Shown: positions 34,966 through 44,454, numbered from the stretch's first letter. The stretch is DNA of 64,000 nt from Pantoea phytobeneficialis (GCF_009728735.1 NZ_CP024636.1:272322-336321), one strand, 5' to 3'. Notes: a model not told the origin generated them from the letters alone. Numbers and translations: made by a program.

Positions 34966-35523
34966 CTATTTCAGCGTGATGCTTTTCACGATGCTGTCGG
35001 CATCGCTCTGCGCCTGCTGCTGATTATCCGCTGGCAGGGTAATTTGCAGGGTCAGCAGTTTGCCATCGATCTTCGCCAGAATCACCGAAGACCAGGAGGT
35101 CTGGTGGTTGGCAGAAATCACCGTATCCAGCTGCTGGGCCGGTTGATCGCTCAGCATTACCGCTTTGTTCGATACCACCTGCAACTGCGGATCGCGGTTG
35201 CGTTGCTGCTGTTCCAGACGCTGGGAGAGAGAATCCAGCGCTTCATTGGTTGGGTCACCGGCTATCACGATAATCGCGCGCGCGCCGGTTTGATCGGCGT
35301 AGACATGCATGTTGGCGGATTCTGTACCCAATTTGCCGCTCTTATCCGACATCCCCGCAGGCAGGGTAAAGCTCAGTTTGCCATCCAGCAGACTCACCGT
35401 CTGGGTTGACTGGCTGGCAGTGGCGCCGTTGTCCGCCGCTGCCGCGTCATCTTTTTTCTGGTCACAGGCCGCGAGGCCAAGCACCAGCAGGCCAATGCCC
35501 GCATATTTCACTAAGTTACGCAT
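34966..35523 (-). CDS. dcrB: Lipoprotein DcrB
   Basis: The start at 35523 (MRNLVKYAGIGLLVLGLAAC) gives 185 residues, the E. coli length. The signal ends in the lipobox LAAC, so it should be a lipoprotein. The body (LLDGKLSFTLPAGM, QQRNRDPQLQVVSNKA) matches DcrB, needed for phage C1 and C6 infection and for lipoprotein maturation homeostasis in enteric bacteria; its exact biochemical role is unclear. It is next to yhhQ as in E. coli, on the same strand, 117 bases downstream. Confidence 0.95.
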   Translation of the reverse strand: MRNLVKYAGIGLLVLGLAACDQKKDDAAAADNGATASQSTQTVSLLDGKLSFTLPAGMSDKSGKLGTESANMHVYADQTGARAIIVIAGDPTNEALDSLSQRLEQQQRNRDPQLQVVSNKAVMLSDQPAQQLDTVISANHQTSWSSVILAKIDGKLLTLQITLPADNQQQAQSDADSIVKSITLK

Positions 35524-35640
35524 TCTTTTCCCTATAACAAGATTCCAGTCCGCGATTATCAAATCGGAATCGGCAGTCAAAAGCAACCGCCGGTTTGTCA
35601 GGAAATCTTAGCGTGGGTGCGGCGAGGGTACTACGTAGAA

Positions 35641-36306
35641 TTAACCGAAATTGAGCTGACGCTGGGCCGAACGCTCAGCCAGACGCTTCAGGGTTGCGTT
35701 CAGCAGTACGCCATAGGCTGGCAGGAAGAAAAGCATGCAGATCATTACTTTGAAGCTGTAATCCACCAGCGCGATTTCCACCCAGTGCTGAGCCATAAAC
35801 GGGTCCGGACTTTTGTAGAAGGCGATAAAGAAGAACGCCAGCGTATCGCTGATATTACCGAGGAACATGGCTGCGCCGGGTGCAATCCACCACTGCGGCA
35901 GACGACGCAGACGGTTAAATACATGCACATCCAGAATCTGTCCCAATGCATAGGCCATAAAGCTGGCACTGGCGATACGGGCCACGAACAGATTCACTTG
36001 CTCCAGTGACGCCCAACCCTGCCATTCGCCCTGATAAAACACGCAGGAGACGATGTAAGAGATAAACAACGCCGGCACCATCACCGCCAGAATAATGCGT
36101 CGCGCCAGTGGCGCGCCAAAAATACGCACGGTGAGATCGGTCGCGAGGAAAATAAACGGAAAGCTGAACGCACCCCAGGTGGTGTGGAAGCCAAAAATGG
36201 CCACCGGTAACTGCACCAGATAGTTACTGGAAGTGATCACCAGCAGATGAAACAGCGACAGCCAGAACAGCGCATGCATGCGCTGACGCGGAGAAAAAGC
36301 GATCAT
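35641..36306 (-). CDS. yhhQ: Queuosine precursor transporter YhhQ
   Basis: A 221-residue integral membrane protein of the QPTR/COG1738 family with six or so membrane segments and the conserved FLATDLTVRIFG and YALGQILDVHVFN motifs (residues 52-63 and 118-130). E. coli YhhQ imports the queuosine precursors preQ0 and preQ1 for tRNA modification. The length equals E. coli. The AAGG ribosome site lies inside a possible preQ1 riboswitch (36313-36342). It is divergent from tusA, another tRNA modification gene. Confidence 0.95.
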   Translation of the reverse strand: MIAFSPRQRMHALFWLSLFHLLVITSSNYLVQLPVAIFGFHTTWGAFSFPFIFLATDLTVRIFGAPLARRIILAVMVPALFISYIVSCVFYQGEWQGWASLEQVNLFVARIASASFMAYALGQILDVHVFNRLRRLPQWWIAPGAAMFLGNISDTLAFFFIAFYKSPDPFMAQHWVEIALVDYSFKVMICMLFFLPAYGVLLNATLKRLAERSAQRQLNFG

Positions 36307-36312
36307 GTTGAG

Positions 36313-36342
36313 CCTTTTTAGTGTTGGGGTGAGGGAACCCAG
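36313..36342 (-). promoter_or_regulatory. Candidate preQ1-I riboswitch covering the yhhQ ribosome site
   Basis: On the minus strand the leader reads CTGGGTTCCCTCACCCC then AACACTAAAAAGGCT, 6 bases before the yhhQ ATG. This fits the compact preQ1-I fold: a short GGG/CCC helix, a pyrimidine-rich loop, an A-rich tail, and a pseudoknot in which loop CCT can pair with AGG of the ribosome site. A separate GC hairpin (CCGCAG / CTGCGG) lies just upstream. The downstream gene imports preQ1, which makes the idea biologically coherent. Not verified by a covariance search. Confidence 0.5.
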
Positions 36343-36499
36343 TACCGCAGTTTGCTGCGGTGGTTAATAAAAAATCGGCGGCATCTTATCGCGTTGTGCG
36401 ATTTATGCAATGGTTAATATTAACGCAATCGTTATCGCCTTGCGCTGATGATTTAGCGCGTTAGAATGAGCGCCCTCCCTTGAAAACAGACAGAGAATC

Positions 36500-36751
36500 A
36501 TGAGCGATCCCTTTTCCGCGCCGGACCACACCCTGGATGCCCTTGGCCTGCGCTGCCCGGAGCCGGTGATGATGGTGCGTAAAACCGTGCGCCAGATGCA
36601 GGCGGGTGAAACCCTGCTGATTATCGCCGACGATCCGGCAACCACGCGTGATATTCCCGGCTTTTGCCGTTTTATGGAGCATACGTTGCTGGCACAGCAG
36701 ACGGAAAGCCTGCCGTACCAGTACCTGATCCAGAAAGGCGCGGACGCCTGA
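36500..36751 (+). CDS. tusA: Sulfur carrier protein TusA
   Basis: TusA passes sulfur from IscS to the TusBCD relay for 2-thiouridine at the tRNA wobble base. The 83-residue protein has the family motif [11 protein letters not shown] with the sulfur-carrying Cys19, the same position as in E. coli. It is convergent with zntA; a GC hairpin (GCGCGGA / TCCGCGC, 36738-36763) spans its stop codon. Confidence 0.97.
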   Translation: MSDPFSAPDHTLDALGLRCPEPVMMVRKTVRQMQAGETLLIIADDPATTRDIPGFCRFMEHTLLAQQTESLPYQYLIQKGADA

Positions 36752-36768
36752 GGGCATCCGCGCGCAGC

Positions 36769-39033
36769 TTAACGTGAGCGCAGCAACCGCAGCGCATTGG
36801 CAGTCACCAGCGCGGTGGCACCGGAATCCGCCAGCACTGCCAGCCACAAGCCGGTAAAGCCGAGTAGCGTGGTGACGAGGAACAAGGCCTTCAGCCCCAG
36901 CGCCAGCGCGATATTCTGACGGATAATGCGGCGGGTACGGCGTGCCAGCGCCACGGTGCGCGGCAGAATCGCCAGCCGGTTTTGCGTCAGGGCCGCATCG
37001 GCTGCTTCCAGTGCAACATCGGTGCCGCTGCCCATCGCAATCCCTATGGTAGCGGCTTTCATCGCCGGGGCATCATTGATGCCATCGCCAATCATTGCCA
37101 GCGATTGTTGTGCATCCAGATCGCGTACCGCGGCAACCTTATCAGCAGGCAACAGACCCGCGCGATAATCAATCTCCAGGTCTGCGGCGATGGCGGCGGC
37201 AGCACGCGGATTATCACCGGTCAGCATCAGGCTGCTGACACCGAGTTGTTGTAGCGCCGCTACGGCGCTCGCGGCCTCGCTTCGTAACTTATCCTGCAAC
37301 GCCAGCACACCCAGCGGGCGGGCATCCTGCAACAGCACCACCACGGTTTTGCCTTCGGCTTCAAGCTGCGCGATGGTTTGCTGCTGATCCTCAAGCAGGT
37401 TTTTCACTTCGCGCGGGGCCAGCAATTGATAGCTGATGCCCGCAATCTGCGCTGCAATGCCGCTACCGGGCAACGTACGCTGATCGCGGGCCTCAGGCAG
37501 GGAAAGCTGGCGACGGCTGGCTTCCGCGACGATCGCCATTGCCAATGGGTGACTGGAGCCAAGTTCCACCGCTGCGCCTGACGTCAGCAAGGTTTCAGGT
37601 TGGGCGTCACCAAAGGGGACCACGTCGGTCACCTGCGGCTTACCCTCGGTCAGGGTGCCGGTTTTATCAAACGCCATGATGGTGACGCGGCTGAGTCTTT
37701 CCAGCGCGGCTCCCCCTTTAATCAGCGCTCCCTGACGTGCCGCAGCAGCCAGCCCAGAGGTAATGGCTGCCGGGGTAGAGATCACCAGTGCACAGGGGCA
37801 CCCAATCAGCAGCAGCGTCAAACCTTTGTAAATCCATGGCAGCCAGTCAGCGCCACCCAACAGCGGCGGCAACGTCATCACCAGCACCGCCAGCAACATA
37901 ATCGTCGGGGTGTAAAGGCGGCTAAAGCGATCGATAAAACGTTCGATCGGTGCGCGGTGGCTTTCTGCTTCCTCAATCAGTTGCAGGATACGATCAATAG
38001 CGCTGTGGCCGGGTTCCGAGATCACTTGTAGCGTTACCAGACGGTCGACGCTGGTGGCTCCGGCCATCACTGTCTCACCGGGTTGGCGTGCTACCGGCAA
38101 CGATTCGCCGGTCAATGCGCTTTCGTCAAAGCTGGCAGCGCTGGCAAGTAACTCGCCATCGGCAGGCAAACGGCCACCCGCAGCCACTTCAATGACATCG
38201 CCGGGGCGTAAATCCGCCAGCGCGACTTGTTCACGCTGTGCACCACGCACGCGAGTAGCGGTATCCGGGCGCAGCGCCATCAGCGCGGTCACACCACGAC
38301 GGGCGCGAGTGGCGGCATAGGCTTCCAGCCGTTCACCCAGCAGGAACAGCAGCAAGACCATCGCGGCTTCGGCATGGGCGCCAATCGCCAGCGCACCGCC
38401 AGCGGCGAGGGTCATCAGGGTTTCGATACTGAAAGGGGAACCGCTACGTAGCAGACGCCATGCGCTGCGGGCCACCGGCAGCAGGCCGACTAAGGTGGTC
38501 ACAATAAACAGGCGATCGCCCCAGACCGGAGCAACCAAGCTGAGGAGCCAACTGGCGAGCATCAATAGCGCCAGCAGCAGCAATCCGGCATTTTCCCGTA
38601 AACGGCCTGGTTGGGGTTGTGGCTCGGTGGAGGTCAGGCGGAAACCGGCGTTTTTTACCGCCTGTTCGATCGCCGGACGGATATCATTTTCAGCGTCAAC
38701 CACCAGTTTCTCGCTGGCGAAGATGACACGGGCGTTGCGTACCTGCGGCAGTTTTTGTACGGCAGTTTCGATTTTGCGGGCGCAGCTCGGGCAATCCATC
38801 CCGGCAATTTGCCAGCGGAATTGTTGGGTGTCAGGGCCGGACCTGTCGCTCTCTTCGTCGGCGTCGCCACCGCCGGGACTGCCGTTATCGCAGCAGCTAC
38901 AGTTGCTGTCCGGCGTGACCGGCTGTGCGGCGGAAATCTGTAACGTCACCGGGCGCGCGCGGCTAATGCCACAAAGTGGCTGCGGTTTGCTATGGCTTTT
39001 ACCACAACGACAGGCGTGGGAATGTTGATGCAT
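36769..39033 (-). CDS. zntA: Zn/Cd/Pb-exporting P-type ATPase
   Basis: ZntA pumps zinc, cadmium and lead out of the cytoplasm. From 39033 it has 754 residues; an upstream start at 39060 is possible, but the ATG at 39033 has an excellent GGAGG site. Order of features: a His/Cys-rich leader (HQHSHACRCGKSH and CSCC), the soluble metal domain with GMDCPSCARK, the membrane metal site CPC in GCPCALV, DKTGTLT with the phosphorylated aspartate, SSHPLAMA, and GDGINDAPA. The leader is longer than in E. coli. Controlled by the ZntR palindrome upstream. Confidence 0.97.
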   Translation of the reverse strand: MHQHSHACRCGKSHSKPQPLCGISRARPVTLQISAAQPVTPDSNCSCCDNGSPGGGDADEESDRSGPDTQQFRWQIAGMDCPSCARKIETAVQKLPQVRNARVIFASEKLVVDAENDIRPAIEQAVKNAGFRLTSTEPQPQPGRLRENAGLLLLALLMLASWLLSLVAPVWGDRLFIVTTLVGLLPVARSAWRLLRSGSPFSIETLMTLAAGGALAIGAHAEAAMVLLLFLLGERLEAYAATRARRGVTALMALRPDTATRVRGAQREQVALADLRPGDVIEVAAGGRLPADGELLASAASFDESALTGESLPVARQPGETVMAGATSVDRLVTLQVISEPGHSAIDRILQLIEEAESHRAPIERFIDRFSRLYTPTIMLLAVLVMTLPPLLGGADWLPWIYKGLTLLLIGCPCALVISTPAAITSGLAAAARQGALIKGGAALERLSRVTIMAFDKTGTLTEGKPQVTDVVPFGDAQPETLLTSGAAVELGSSHPLAMAIVAEASRRQLSLPEARDQRTLPGSGIAAQIAGISYQLLAPREVKNLLEDQQQTIAQLEAEGKTVVVLLQDARPLGVLALQDKLRSEAASAVAALQQLGVSSLMLTGDNPRAAAAIAADLEIDYRAGLLPADKVAAVRDLDAQQSLAMIGDGINDAPAMKAATIGIAMGSGTDVALEAADAALTQNRLAILPRTVALARRTRRIIRQNIALALGLKALFLVTTLLGFTGLWLAVLADSGATALVTANALRLLRSR

Positions 39034-39074
39034 GTAACCTCCGGATTCAGGGACGGACAAAGGTCCGTACCCTG

Positions 39075-39106
39075 ATGCTACACTCTGGAGTGCACTCCAG
39101 AGTCAA
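39075..39106 (-). promoter_or_regulatory. ZntR operator and zntA promoter
   Basis: The perfect palindrome ACTCTGGAGTG.. (39082-39103) lies between a minus-strand -35 TTGACT and -10 TAGCAT separated by 20 bases. The long spacer with a dyad inside is the hallmark of MerR-type promoters, and the sequence matches the E. coli zntA operator. ZntR with zinc should activate zntA. Confidence 0.93.
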
Positions 39107-39127
39107 GCGTTGGAGCTTACTTTTTCT

Positions 39128-39757
39128 TCAATTGAGCCACAAAGAACGCACGATCATAAAATGACCGGCAAAGTAGCAGGCGGCAACGATGGCGCTATCC
39201 GGGCTGTAACGACGACGATAGTGGGTGATAAACCAGACGATATTCGCCAGCAGCAGCAATGCGGCACCGACCATCAGTGAGAAGCTGTAATCCGTCGGGC
39301 GGAAGAAGTAATTTTCAGCGGCCATCCAGGTCATGACCAACGTCATGCCAATAAAGGTGCACACCGGCCAGCGCAACTCTTCCAGCTTGCTCCAGATGAT
39401 GGCAATCAAGAGCACGCCGATAATCAGCAGCGTTAGTGGTACCGGCCAGAAGAAGCTGATCGTCATATGCGCGGCAAAGCTGATGGTGTAGAGCAGATGC
39501 GAGAGGAAGAAAGCCCCCAGCGCATACAGCATCTGCTGGCGAGGCAACAGCGTCAGCGCATCGCCAACCAGCGTGGCGACCAGGCCGGCAAGAATCAGGT
39601 AATCGGTGGGGTTAAAGGTTGGCGCTTGCCAGGCCCAGGCCACCAGCAGCAACAGGGTGACGGGTTTAAATAACCAACGTTGCCACTGCGGGCCGCGGTA
39701 AGTTGCATCGACATAGAGCCAACCGGAAAAAAGTACGGCAAGGAAAGACCAAAGCAT
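39128..39757 (-). CDS. yhhN: TMEM86/YhhN-family membrane protein
   Basis: A 209-residue membrane protein with about eight hydrophobic segments, matching the YhhN/TMEM86 family ([21 protein letters not shown] and [16 protein letters not shown]). Animal members are lysoplasmalogenases; the bacterial substrate is unknown. It lies upstream of zntA on the same strand with the zntA promoter between them, as in E. coli. Confidence 0.92.
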   Translation of the reverse strand: MLWSFLAVLFSGWLYVDATYRGPQWQRWLFKPVTLLLLVAWAWQAPTFNPTDYLILAGLVATLVGDALTLLPRQQMLYALGAFFLSHLLYTISFAAHMTISFFWPVPLTLLIIGVLLIAIIWSKLEELRWPVCTFIGMTLVMTWMAAENYFFRPTDYSFSLMVGAALLLLANIVWFITHYRRRYSPDSAIVAACYFAGHFMIVRSLWLN

Positions 39758-39921
39758 GTTTTCTCCCTTTTCTGGACGTGATGTCCGCCAGTCTGATGAA
39801 TTTTCCCAAAAACGCGATCCCAGTGTAAGTTACCGGCGGTGAATGTGACAATCGGGCAACTCTGGTTGTATGCTTGGGCCTCTTTACCTTTCCGACATTA
39901 ACGCAAAGCACGAGAGAAAAC

Positions 39922-40275
39922 ATGAGCAAACCACCGCTACTCTTTTTTATCGTTCTGGCGATTATTGCTGTTTTGGCGACCCGTCAGTTTATCAAGCAAC
40001 GCCGCGAAACGGCGGTGAACGATGCTTCCCCGATCCAAACCCTGAGTGTAGAAATCAAAACCAAACGTGAGTATCCGTCACCCAATCGCCGTTCGCGCCA
40101 GCGTGAAGTGATTGCCGGGGAAGATATGCGTTATGAAGCCTGGTTTCACCCGCTGAATGGCGCGGGCGATTTCAAGCTGGTCGTCAATGCCGGGGATTAT
40201 CATCAGATGGATAAAGGGGTGAAGGGCGAGCTGAAAATGCAGGGCACCCGCTTTGTGAGTTTCACTCCCCTGTAA
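39922..40275 (+). CDS. yhhM: DUF2500 membrane-anchored protein YhhM
   Basis: The start at 39922 (MSKPPLLFFIVLAIIAVLAT) matches the E. coli N-terminus and gives 117 residues. One N-terminal membrane segment is followed by a small DUF2500 domain (RRSRQREVIAG, MRYEAWFHPLNG, GTRFVSF). Function is unknown. The stop codon TAA lies inside the left arm of repeat copy D, and the C-terminal tail after RFVSF differs from the E. coli protein, so the repeat appears to have replaced the original end. Confidence 0.92.
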   Translation: MSKPPLLFFIVLAIIAVLATRQFIKQRRETAVNDASPIQTLSVEIKTKREYPSPNRRSRQREVIAGEDMRYEAWFHPLNGAGDFKLVVNAGDYHQMDKGVKGELKMQGTRFVSFTPL

Positions 40276-40344
40276 CGGCGCGATTTATCGCGCAATTGCG
40301 TGTGCGCGGCAGGAAAAATCTGCGCGATAAATCGCGCTGCTACG
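40272..40344. repeat. REP-like palindromic repeat, copy D
   Basis: Arms at 40272-40293 (GTAACGGCGCGATTTATCGC) and 40322-40344, inward order. The left arm contains the yhhM stop codon. It lies between the convergent yhhM and yhhL, ending 9 bases before the yhhL stop codon. Confidence 0.92.
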
Positions 40345-40353
40345 TAAGAAACA

Positions 40354-40626
40354 TTATCCTTTCGGATAATGTTTTTTCTGCCACGCCAGCAGTTCAAACA
40401 CGCCAAAGAAGAAAATCTTTAATTGTGTGGCGCGTCCCAGTTTGGGCGCTTCCTTCGGCTGCGTGGCGCGCAGCAAGACCAGCTGTAAACCGTGCATGAT
40501 GATCATAAAGAACAGCGCCACATGCACGAAATAGCGCAGCGGCGTTGGAAATGGCTGGACCAGATTTAACAGCAAAAAGGCCCAGACGCAGATCATTAAT
40601 AAACGTCCCAGATTAAGCCACATCAC
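40354..40626 (-). CDS. yhhL: DUF1145 membrane protein YhhL
   Basis: A 90-residue protein with two or three membrane segments (residues 5-25 and 34-52) and a basic C-terminus. It matches YhhL (DUF1145): WLNLGRLLM, LLNLVQPFPTPLRYF, FGVFELLAWQKK. Function is unknown. It overlaps the end of rsmD by four bases and is probably co-transcribed with it. Confidence 0.9.
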   Translation of the reverse strand: MMWLNLGRLLMICVWAFLLLNLVQPFPTPLRYFVHVALFFMIIMHGLQLVLLRATQPKEAPKLGRATQLKIFFFGVFELLAWQKKHYPKG

Positions 40627-41222
40627 ACATCTCCTTGTTGACGTTGATATAAACGATAAGCGACCTGGCCGGCAATTTTCTCACGATACAGATCCCAGCA
40701 GGCGGGAACCGGAGGGGCGCCATGCTCCACCTCACTTTCGACATAAATCAGCGCTTCGGCTGCCAGCCAGCCGTTTTGCTCCAGCAGCGTCAGCGTCTCC
40801 TGTAACAATCCCTTACGGAATGGCGGATCAACAAACACCACATCAAAGGGCTCACCCGGCTGACTCAGCCATTGTAGCGTATTGGTCTGTACCACTTTGC
40901 CATTGCTGGCGCGCAGCGTTTGCAGATTTTGCGTCAATTGTTGTGCCACCGGGCGCTCCAGCTCCAACAGGGTGGCAGAGCCGGCAAAGCGCGACAGCGC
41001 CTCCAAACCGAGCGCACCGCTGCCAGCAAAGCAATCCAGGCAGCGTGCCTGCTGAATGTCCGGGGCTAGCCAGTTAAACAAGGTTTCGCGTACCCGGTCG
41101 GTGGTCGGGCGCAGGCCCGCGCTGTCGGGCACCGGCAATTTACGGCCGCGCCATTGACCGCCAATAATGCGGATCTGACCAGCAGCGCCGCTGCTGCGGG
41201 GGGATTTACTCATTTTGCTCAC
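40623..41222 (-). CDS. rsmD: 16S rRNA m2G966 methyltransferase
   Basis: RsmD methylates G966 of 16S rRNA in the assembled 30S particle. The 199-residue protein has the target motif GGQWRGRKLPVPD, the SAM-binding LDCFAGSGALGLEALSR (residues 58-74) and the catalytic VFVDPPFRKGLL. It is divergent from ftsY with 220 bases between the starts and overlaps yhhL, the E. coli order. Confidence 0.96.
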   Translation of the reverse strand: MSKMSKSPRSSGAAGQIRIIGGQWRGRKLPVPDSAGLRPTTDRVRETLFNWLAPDIQQARCLDCFAGSGALGLEALSRFAGSATLLELERPVAQQLTQNLQTLRASNGKVVQTNTLQWLSQPGEPFDVVFVDPPFRKGLLQETLTLLEQNGWLAAEALIYVESEVEHGAPPVPACWDLYREKIAGQVAYRLYQRQQGDV

Positions 41223-41442
41223 AACTCGTCATAATTTGTTGCGTAGTTTAACGGGCGTGGAAGGCAGAAGAAACGTAAAAAAGGGTGCTGTGGTGCGCTG
41301 GCTGGAAAGTGTTAGACTAGTGAGTTGGTATGGCGCGTGTAATTCACTGATTTTTACGCGGCTAAAGCCTTCAAATTGAATTTTTTATCCCCTGGGAACA
41401 GCGTGCTACCGGGAATAAGCCATCGAGGAGTGTGGTTACACA

Positions 41443-42807
41443 ATGGCAAAAGAGAAAAAACGCGGCTTTTTTTCCTGGCTGGGCTTTGGCAAAGAAGAAG
41501 AGACGCAACAGCCTGCCGAAGAGCAGCAACAACCCGCTGAGGTGGCGCAGGAGCCAGCCGTTGAAGAGAGCGCGTTAGATCGCGCCGAAGCGCAGGCGGA
41601 AGAAACCGTTGCCGTCACCGAGCAGGTGGCAGAGCAGCAGGCTGAAGCGCCGGACGTTGTCGTCGCCGAAGAAGTCCTGCCAGAAACCCAGCAGCCACCT
41701 GTAGTTGAGCCGGTTGCCGAGGTCGAGCAGGACGAAGAAGACACCGCGCTGAGCGATGAAGAACTCGAAGCGCTGGCGCTGGCGGAAGAAGCGCCAGAAG
41801 CGGAACCCGAAGTCGCGCAGGATACTGTCAGCGATCTGCCGCTGGCCGCTGCGCCGTTGGTGGCGCAGGAGCAGGAACGTCCAACCAAAGAGGGCTTCTT
41901 TGCCCGTCTGAAACGTAGCCTGGTAAAAACGCGCGCGAATCTTGGTTCCGGGTTCATCAGCCTCTTCCGTGGCAAGAAAATCGATGACGATTTGTTTGAG
42001 GAACTGGAAGAGCAGCTGTTGATTGCTGACGTTGGTGTTGAAACCACGCGCCGCATCATCACCAATCTGACGCAGCAGGCAGACCGTAAACAACTACGGG
42101 ATGCCGAAGCGTTGTATGGTTTGCTGAAAGCGGAAATGGCCGGAATTCTCGATAAAGTCGATGCTCCGCTGGATGTATCAGGCAAAACGCCGTTTGTCAT
42201 CCTGATGGTTGGGGTCAACGGCGTTGGTAAAACCACCACTATCGGCAAGCTGGCGCGCCAGTATCAGGCCGAAGGCAAATCCGTGATGCTGGCGGCGGGT
42301 GATACCTTCCGTGCGGCTGCGGTTGAGCAGTTGCAGGTCTGGGGTCAGCGCAACAACATCCCGGTTATTGCCCAGCACACCGGTGCGGATTCCGCATCCG
42401 TGATCTTTGACGCCATTCAGGCGGCGAAAGCGCGTAATGTCGATGTGTTGATCGCCGATACCGCCGGACGTCTGCAAAACAAATCGCACCTGATGGAAGA
42501 GTTAAAGAAAATCACCCGCGTGATGAAGAAACTGGATGAAGATGCGCCGCATGAAGTGATGCTGACCATTGACGCCAGCACCGGGCAGAACGCCATCAGC
42601 CAGGCGAAACTGTTCCATGAAGCGGTGGGCCTGACTGGCATCACCCTGACAAAACTGGATGGCACTGCGAAAGGTGGTGTGATCTTCTCGGTTGCCGATC
42701 AGTTTGGCATTCCGATTCGTTATATCGGTGTCGGGGAAGGCATCGAGGATTTACGGCCGTTTAAGGCCGCAGACTTTATTGAGGCACTGTTTGCCCGAGA
42801 GGACTAA
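41443..42807 (+). CDS. ftsY: Signal recognition particle receptor FtsY
   Basis: FtsY docks the SRP-ribosome complex at the membrane. The 454-residue protein starts with a short basic stretch (KEKKRGFFSWLGFGKE), then an acidic, Gln/Glu-rich A domain to about residue 145, shorter than in E. coli (497 in total). The NG GTPase domain follows with GVNGVGKTTTIGKLA (G1), DTAGRLQNK (G3) and TKLDGTAKGG (G4). First gene of ftsYEX. Confidence 0.98.
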   Translation: MAKEKKRGFFSWLGFGKEEETQQPAEEQQQPAEVAQEPAVEESALDRAEAQAEETVAVTEQVAEQQAEAPDVVVAEEVLPETQQPPVVEPVAEVEQDEEDTALSDEELEALALAEEAPEAEPEVAQDTVSDLPLAAAPLVAQEQERPTKEGFFARLKRSLVKTRANLGSGFISLFRGKKIDDDLFEELEEQLLIADVGVETTRRIITNLTQQADRKQLRDAEALYGLLKAEMAGILDKVDAPLDVSGKTPFVILMVGVNGVGKTTTIGKLARQYQAEGKSVMLAAGDTFRAAAVEQLQVWGQRNNIPVIAQHTGADSASVIFDAIQAAKARNVDVLIADTAGRLQNKSHLMEELKKITRVMKKLDEDAPHEVMLTIDASTGQNAISQAKLFHEAVGLTGITLTKLDGTAKGGVIFSVADQFGIPIRYIGVGEGIEDLRPFKAADFIEALFARED

Positions 42808-42812
42808 TTGGG

Positions 42813-43481
42813 ATGATTCGCTTTGAAGAGGTCAGTAAGGCATATCTGGGCGGACGTCAGGCGCTCCAGGGGGTGGATTTTCATCTGCGCCCCGGTGAAA
42901 TGGCGTTTCTGACCGGCCACTCTGGCGCGGGGAAAAGTACCTTACTGAAGCTGATTTGTGGTATTGAGCGCCCGAGCGCCGGGAAAATCTGGTTCAGTGG
43001 GCACGATATCTCCCGGCTGCGGAATAGCGAAGTGCCTTTTTTGCGTCGTCAGATTGGCATGATCTTCCAGGATCACCATCTGCTGATGGACCGTTCGGTG
43101 TATGACAACGTGGCGATCCCGCTGATCATCTCGGGAGCCAGCGGTGAGGATATTCGTCGTCGCGTCTCTGCGGCACTGGATAAAGTGGGCCTGCTCGACA
43201 AAGCGAAAAGTTTCCCGATTCAGCTCTCTGGTGGTGAACAGCAGCGCGTCGGCATTGCGCGCGCGGTGGTGAATAAACCCGCCGTACTGCTGGCGGATGA
43301 ACCGACCGGTAACCTTGATGAAGCGTTGTCGGAAGATATTCTGCGCCTGTTTGAAGAGTTCAACCGCGTTGGTGTAACGGTGCTGATGGCTACCCATGAT
43401 ATGGGCCTGATTGCCCGTCGTAACTATCGCATGATGACGCTTAATCAGGGACGCCTGCACGGAGGCCATGATGGTCAATAA
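42813..43481 (+). CDS. ftsE: Cell division ATP-binding protein FtsE
   Basis: FtsE powers FtsX, which activates peptidoglycan hydrolases through EnvC at the septum. The 222-residue ABC ATPase has Walker [13 protein letters not shown], the signature [14 protein letters not shown] and Walker [14 protein letters not shown]. It begins 5 bases after the ftsY stop and overlaps ftsX. Confidence 0.98.
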   Translation: MIRFEEVSKAYLGGRQALQGVDFHLRPGEMAFLTGHSGAGKSTLLKLICGIERPSAGKIWFSGHDISRLRNSEVPFLRRQIGMIFQDHHLLMDRSVYDNVAIPLIISGASGEDIRRRVSAALDKVGLLDKAKSFPIQLSGGEQQRVGIARAVVNKPAVLLADEPTGNLDEALSEDILRLFEEFNRVGVTVLMATHDMGLIARRNYRMMTLNQGRLHGGHDGQ

Positions 43482-44454
43482 ACGCAATAAGCGCACACCG
43501 GCGCCGAAAGCGAAACAGCCTTCAAAAAGCAAAGCGCTGAAGGGCGGCTGGCAGGAGCAGTGGCGCTATGCGCTGCGCGGCACGCTGTCTGATATGTGGC
43601 GTCAGCCGTTGGCGACGTTGCTGACGGTAATGGTGATTGCCATCTCGCTGACGCTGCCGAGCGTTTGCTATATGGTGTGGAAAAACGTCAGCCAGGCGGC
43701 AACCCAGTGGTATCCGGCTCCGCAGCTGACGGTGTATCTCTCCAAAACGCTGGATGACACCGCGGCGGAAAACGTCACTGCACAGCTGAAGCAGTTGGAC
43801 GGCGTGAAGAACGTCGACTATCTGACGCGGGAAGAGGCGCTCAACGAATTCCGCAACTGGTCCGGTTTTGGCGGCGCGATGGATATGCTGGAGCAGAATC
43901 CGTTGCCAGCCGTGGCGATTATCACGCCGAATCTGAATTTCCAGAGTGCCGATACACTGGCGAGCCTGCGTGATCGGGTGTCCAAAGTGCAGGGCGTCGA
44001 TGAAGTGCGCATGGATGACAGTTGGTTTGCCCGTCTGGCGGCGTTGTCTGGGCTGGTAGGACAAATTGCGGAGATCATTGGTCTGTTAATGGTAATCGCG
44101 GTATTCCTGGTGATTGGCAACAGCGTGCGTCTCAGCATTTTTGCGCGCCGCGATACTATTAACGTTCAGAAATTGCTGGGTGCAACTGACGGCTTTATCC
44201 TGCGTCCGTTCCTGTATGGCGGGGCGATGTTGGGTTTAAGTGGCGCGGTGTTATCGCTGATTTTGTCTGAAGTGCTGGTGCTGCGTCTGCAATCGGTGGT
44301 CGCGCAGGTGGCGCAGGTATTCGGCACCAGCTTTGATCTGGAAGGATTTTCCTGGGATGAAGCGCTGCTGCTGTTGTTAATTGCTGCCATCATCGGCTGG
44401 ATTGCTGCCTGGCTGGCAACGGTACAACATTTACGCCGATTTACGCCCCAGTAA
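43471..44454 (+). CDS. ftsX: Cell division membrane protein FtsX
   Basis: FtsX is the membrane partner of FtsE. The start at 43471 is 5 bases from GGAGG (43461-43465); the ATG one codon earlier is too close to it. The product has 327 residues: a basic cytoplasmic N-terminus ([13 protein letters not shown]), a first membrane segment ([20 protein letters not shown]), a periplasmic domain with [17 protein letters not shown], and three C-terminal membrane segments. It overlaps ftsE by 11 bases. Confidence 0.96.
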   Translation: MVNKRNKRTPAPKAKQPSKSKALKGGWQEQWRYALRGTLSDMWRQPLATLLTVMVIAISLTLPSVCYMVWKNVSQAATQWYPAPQLTVYLSKTLDDTAAENVTAQLKQLDGVKNVDYLTREEALNEFRNWSGFGGAMDMLEQNPLPAVAIITPNLNFQSADTLASLRDRVSKVQGVDEVRMDDSWFARLAALSGLVGQIAEIIGLLMVIAVFLVIGNSVRLSIFARRDTINVQKLLGATDGFILRPFLYGGAMLGLSGAVLSLILSEVLVLRLQSVVAQVAQVFGTSFDLEGFSWDEALLLLLIAAIIGWIAAWLATVQHLRRFTPQ

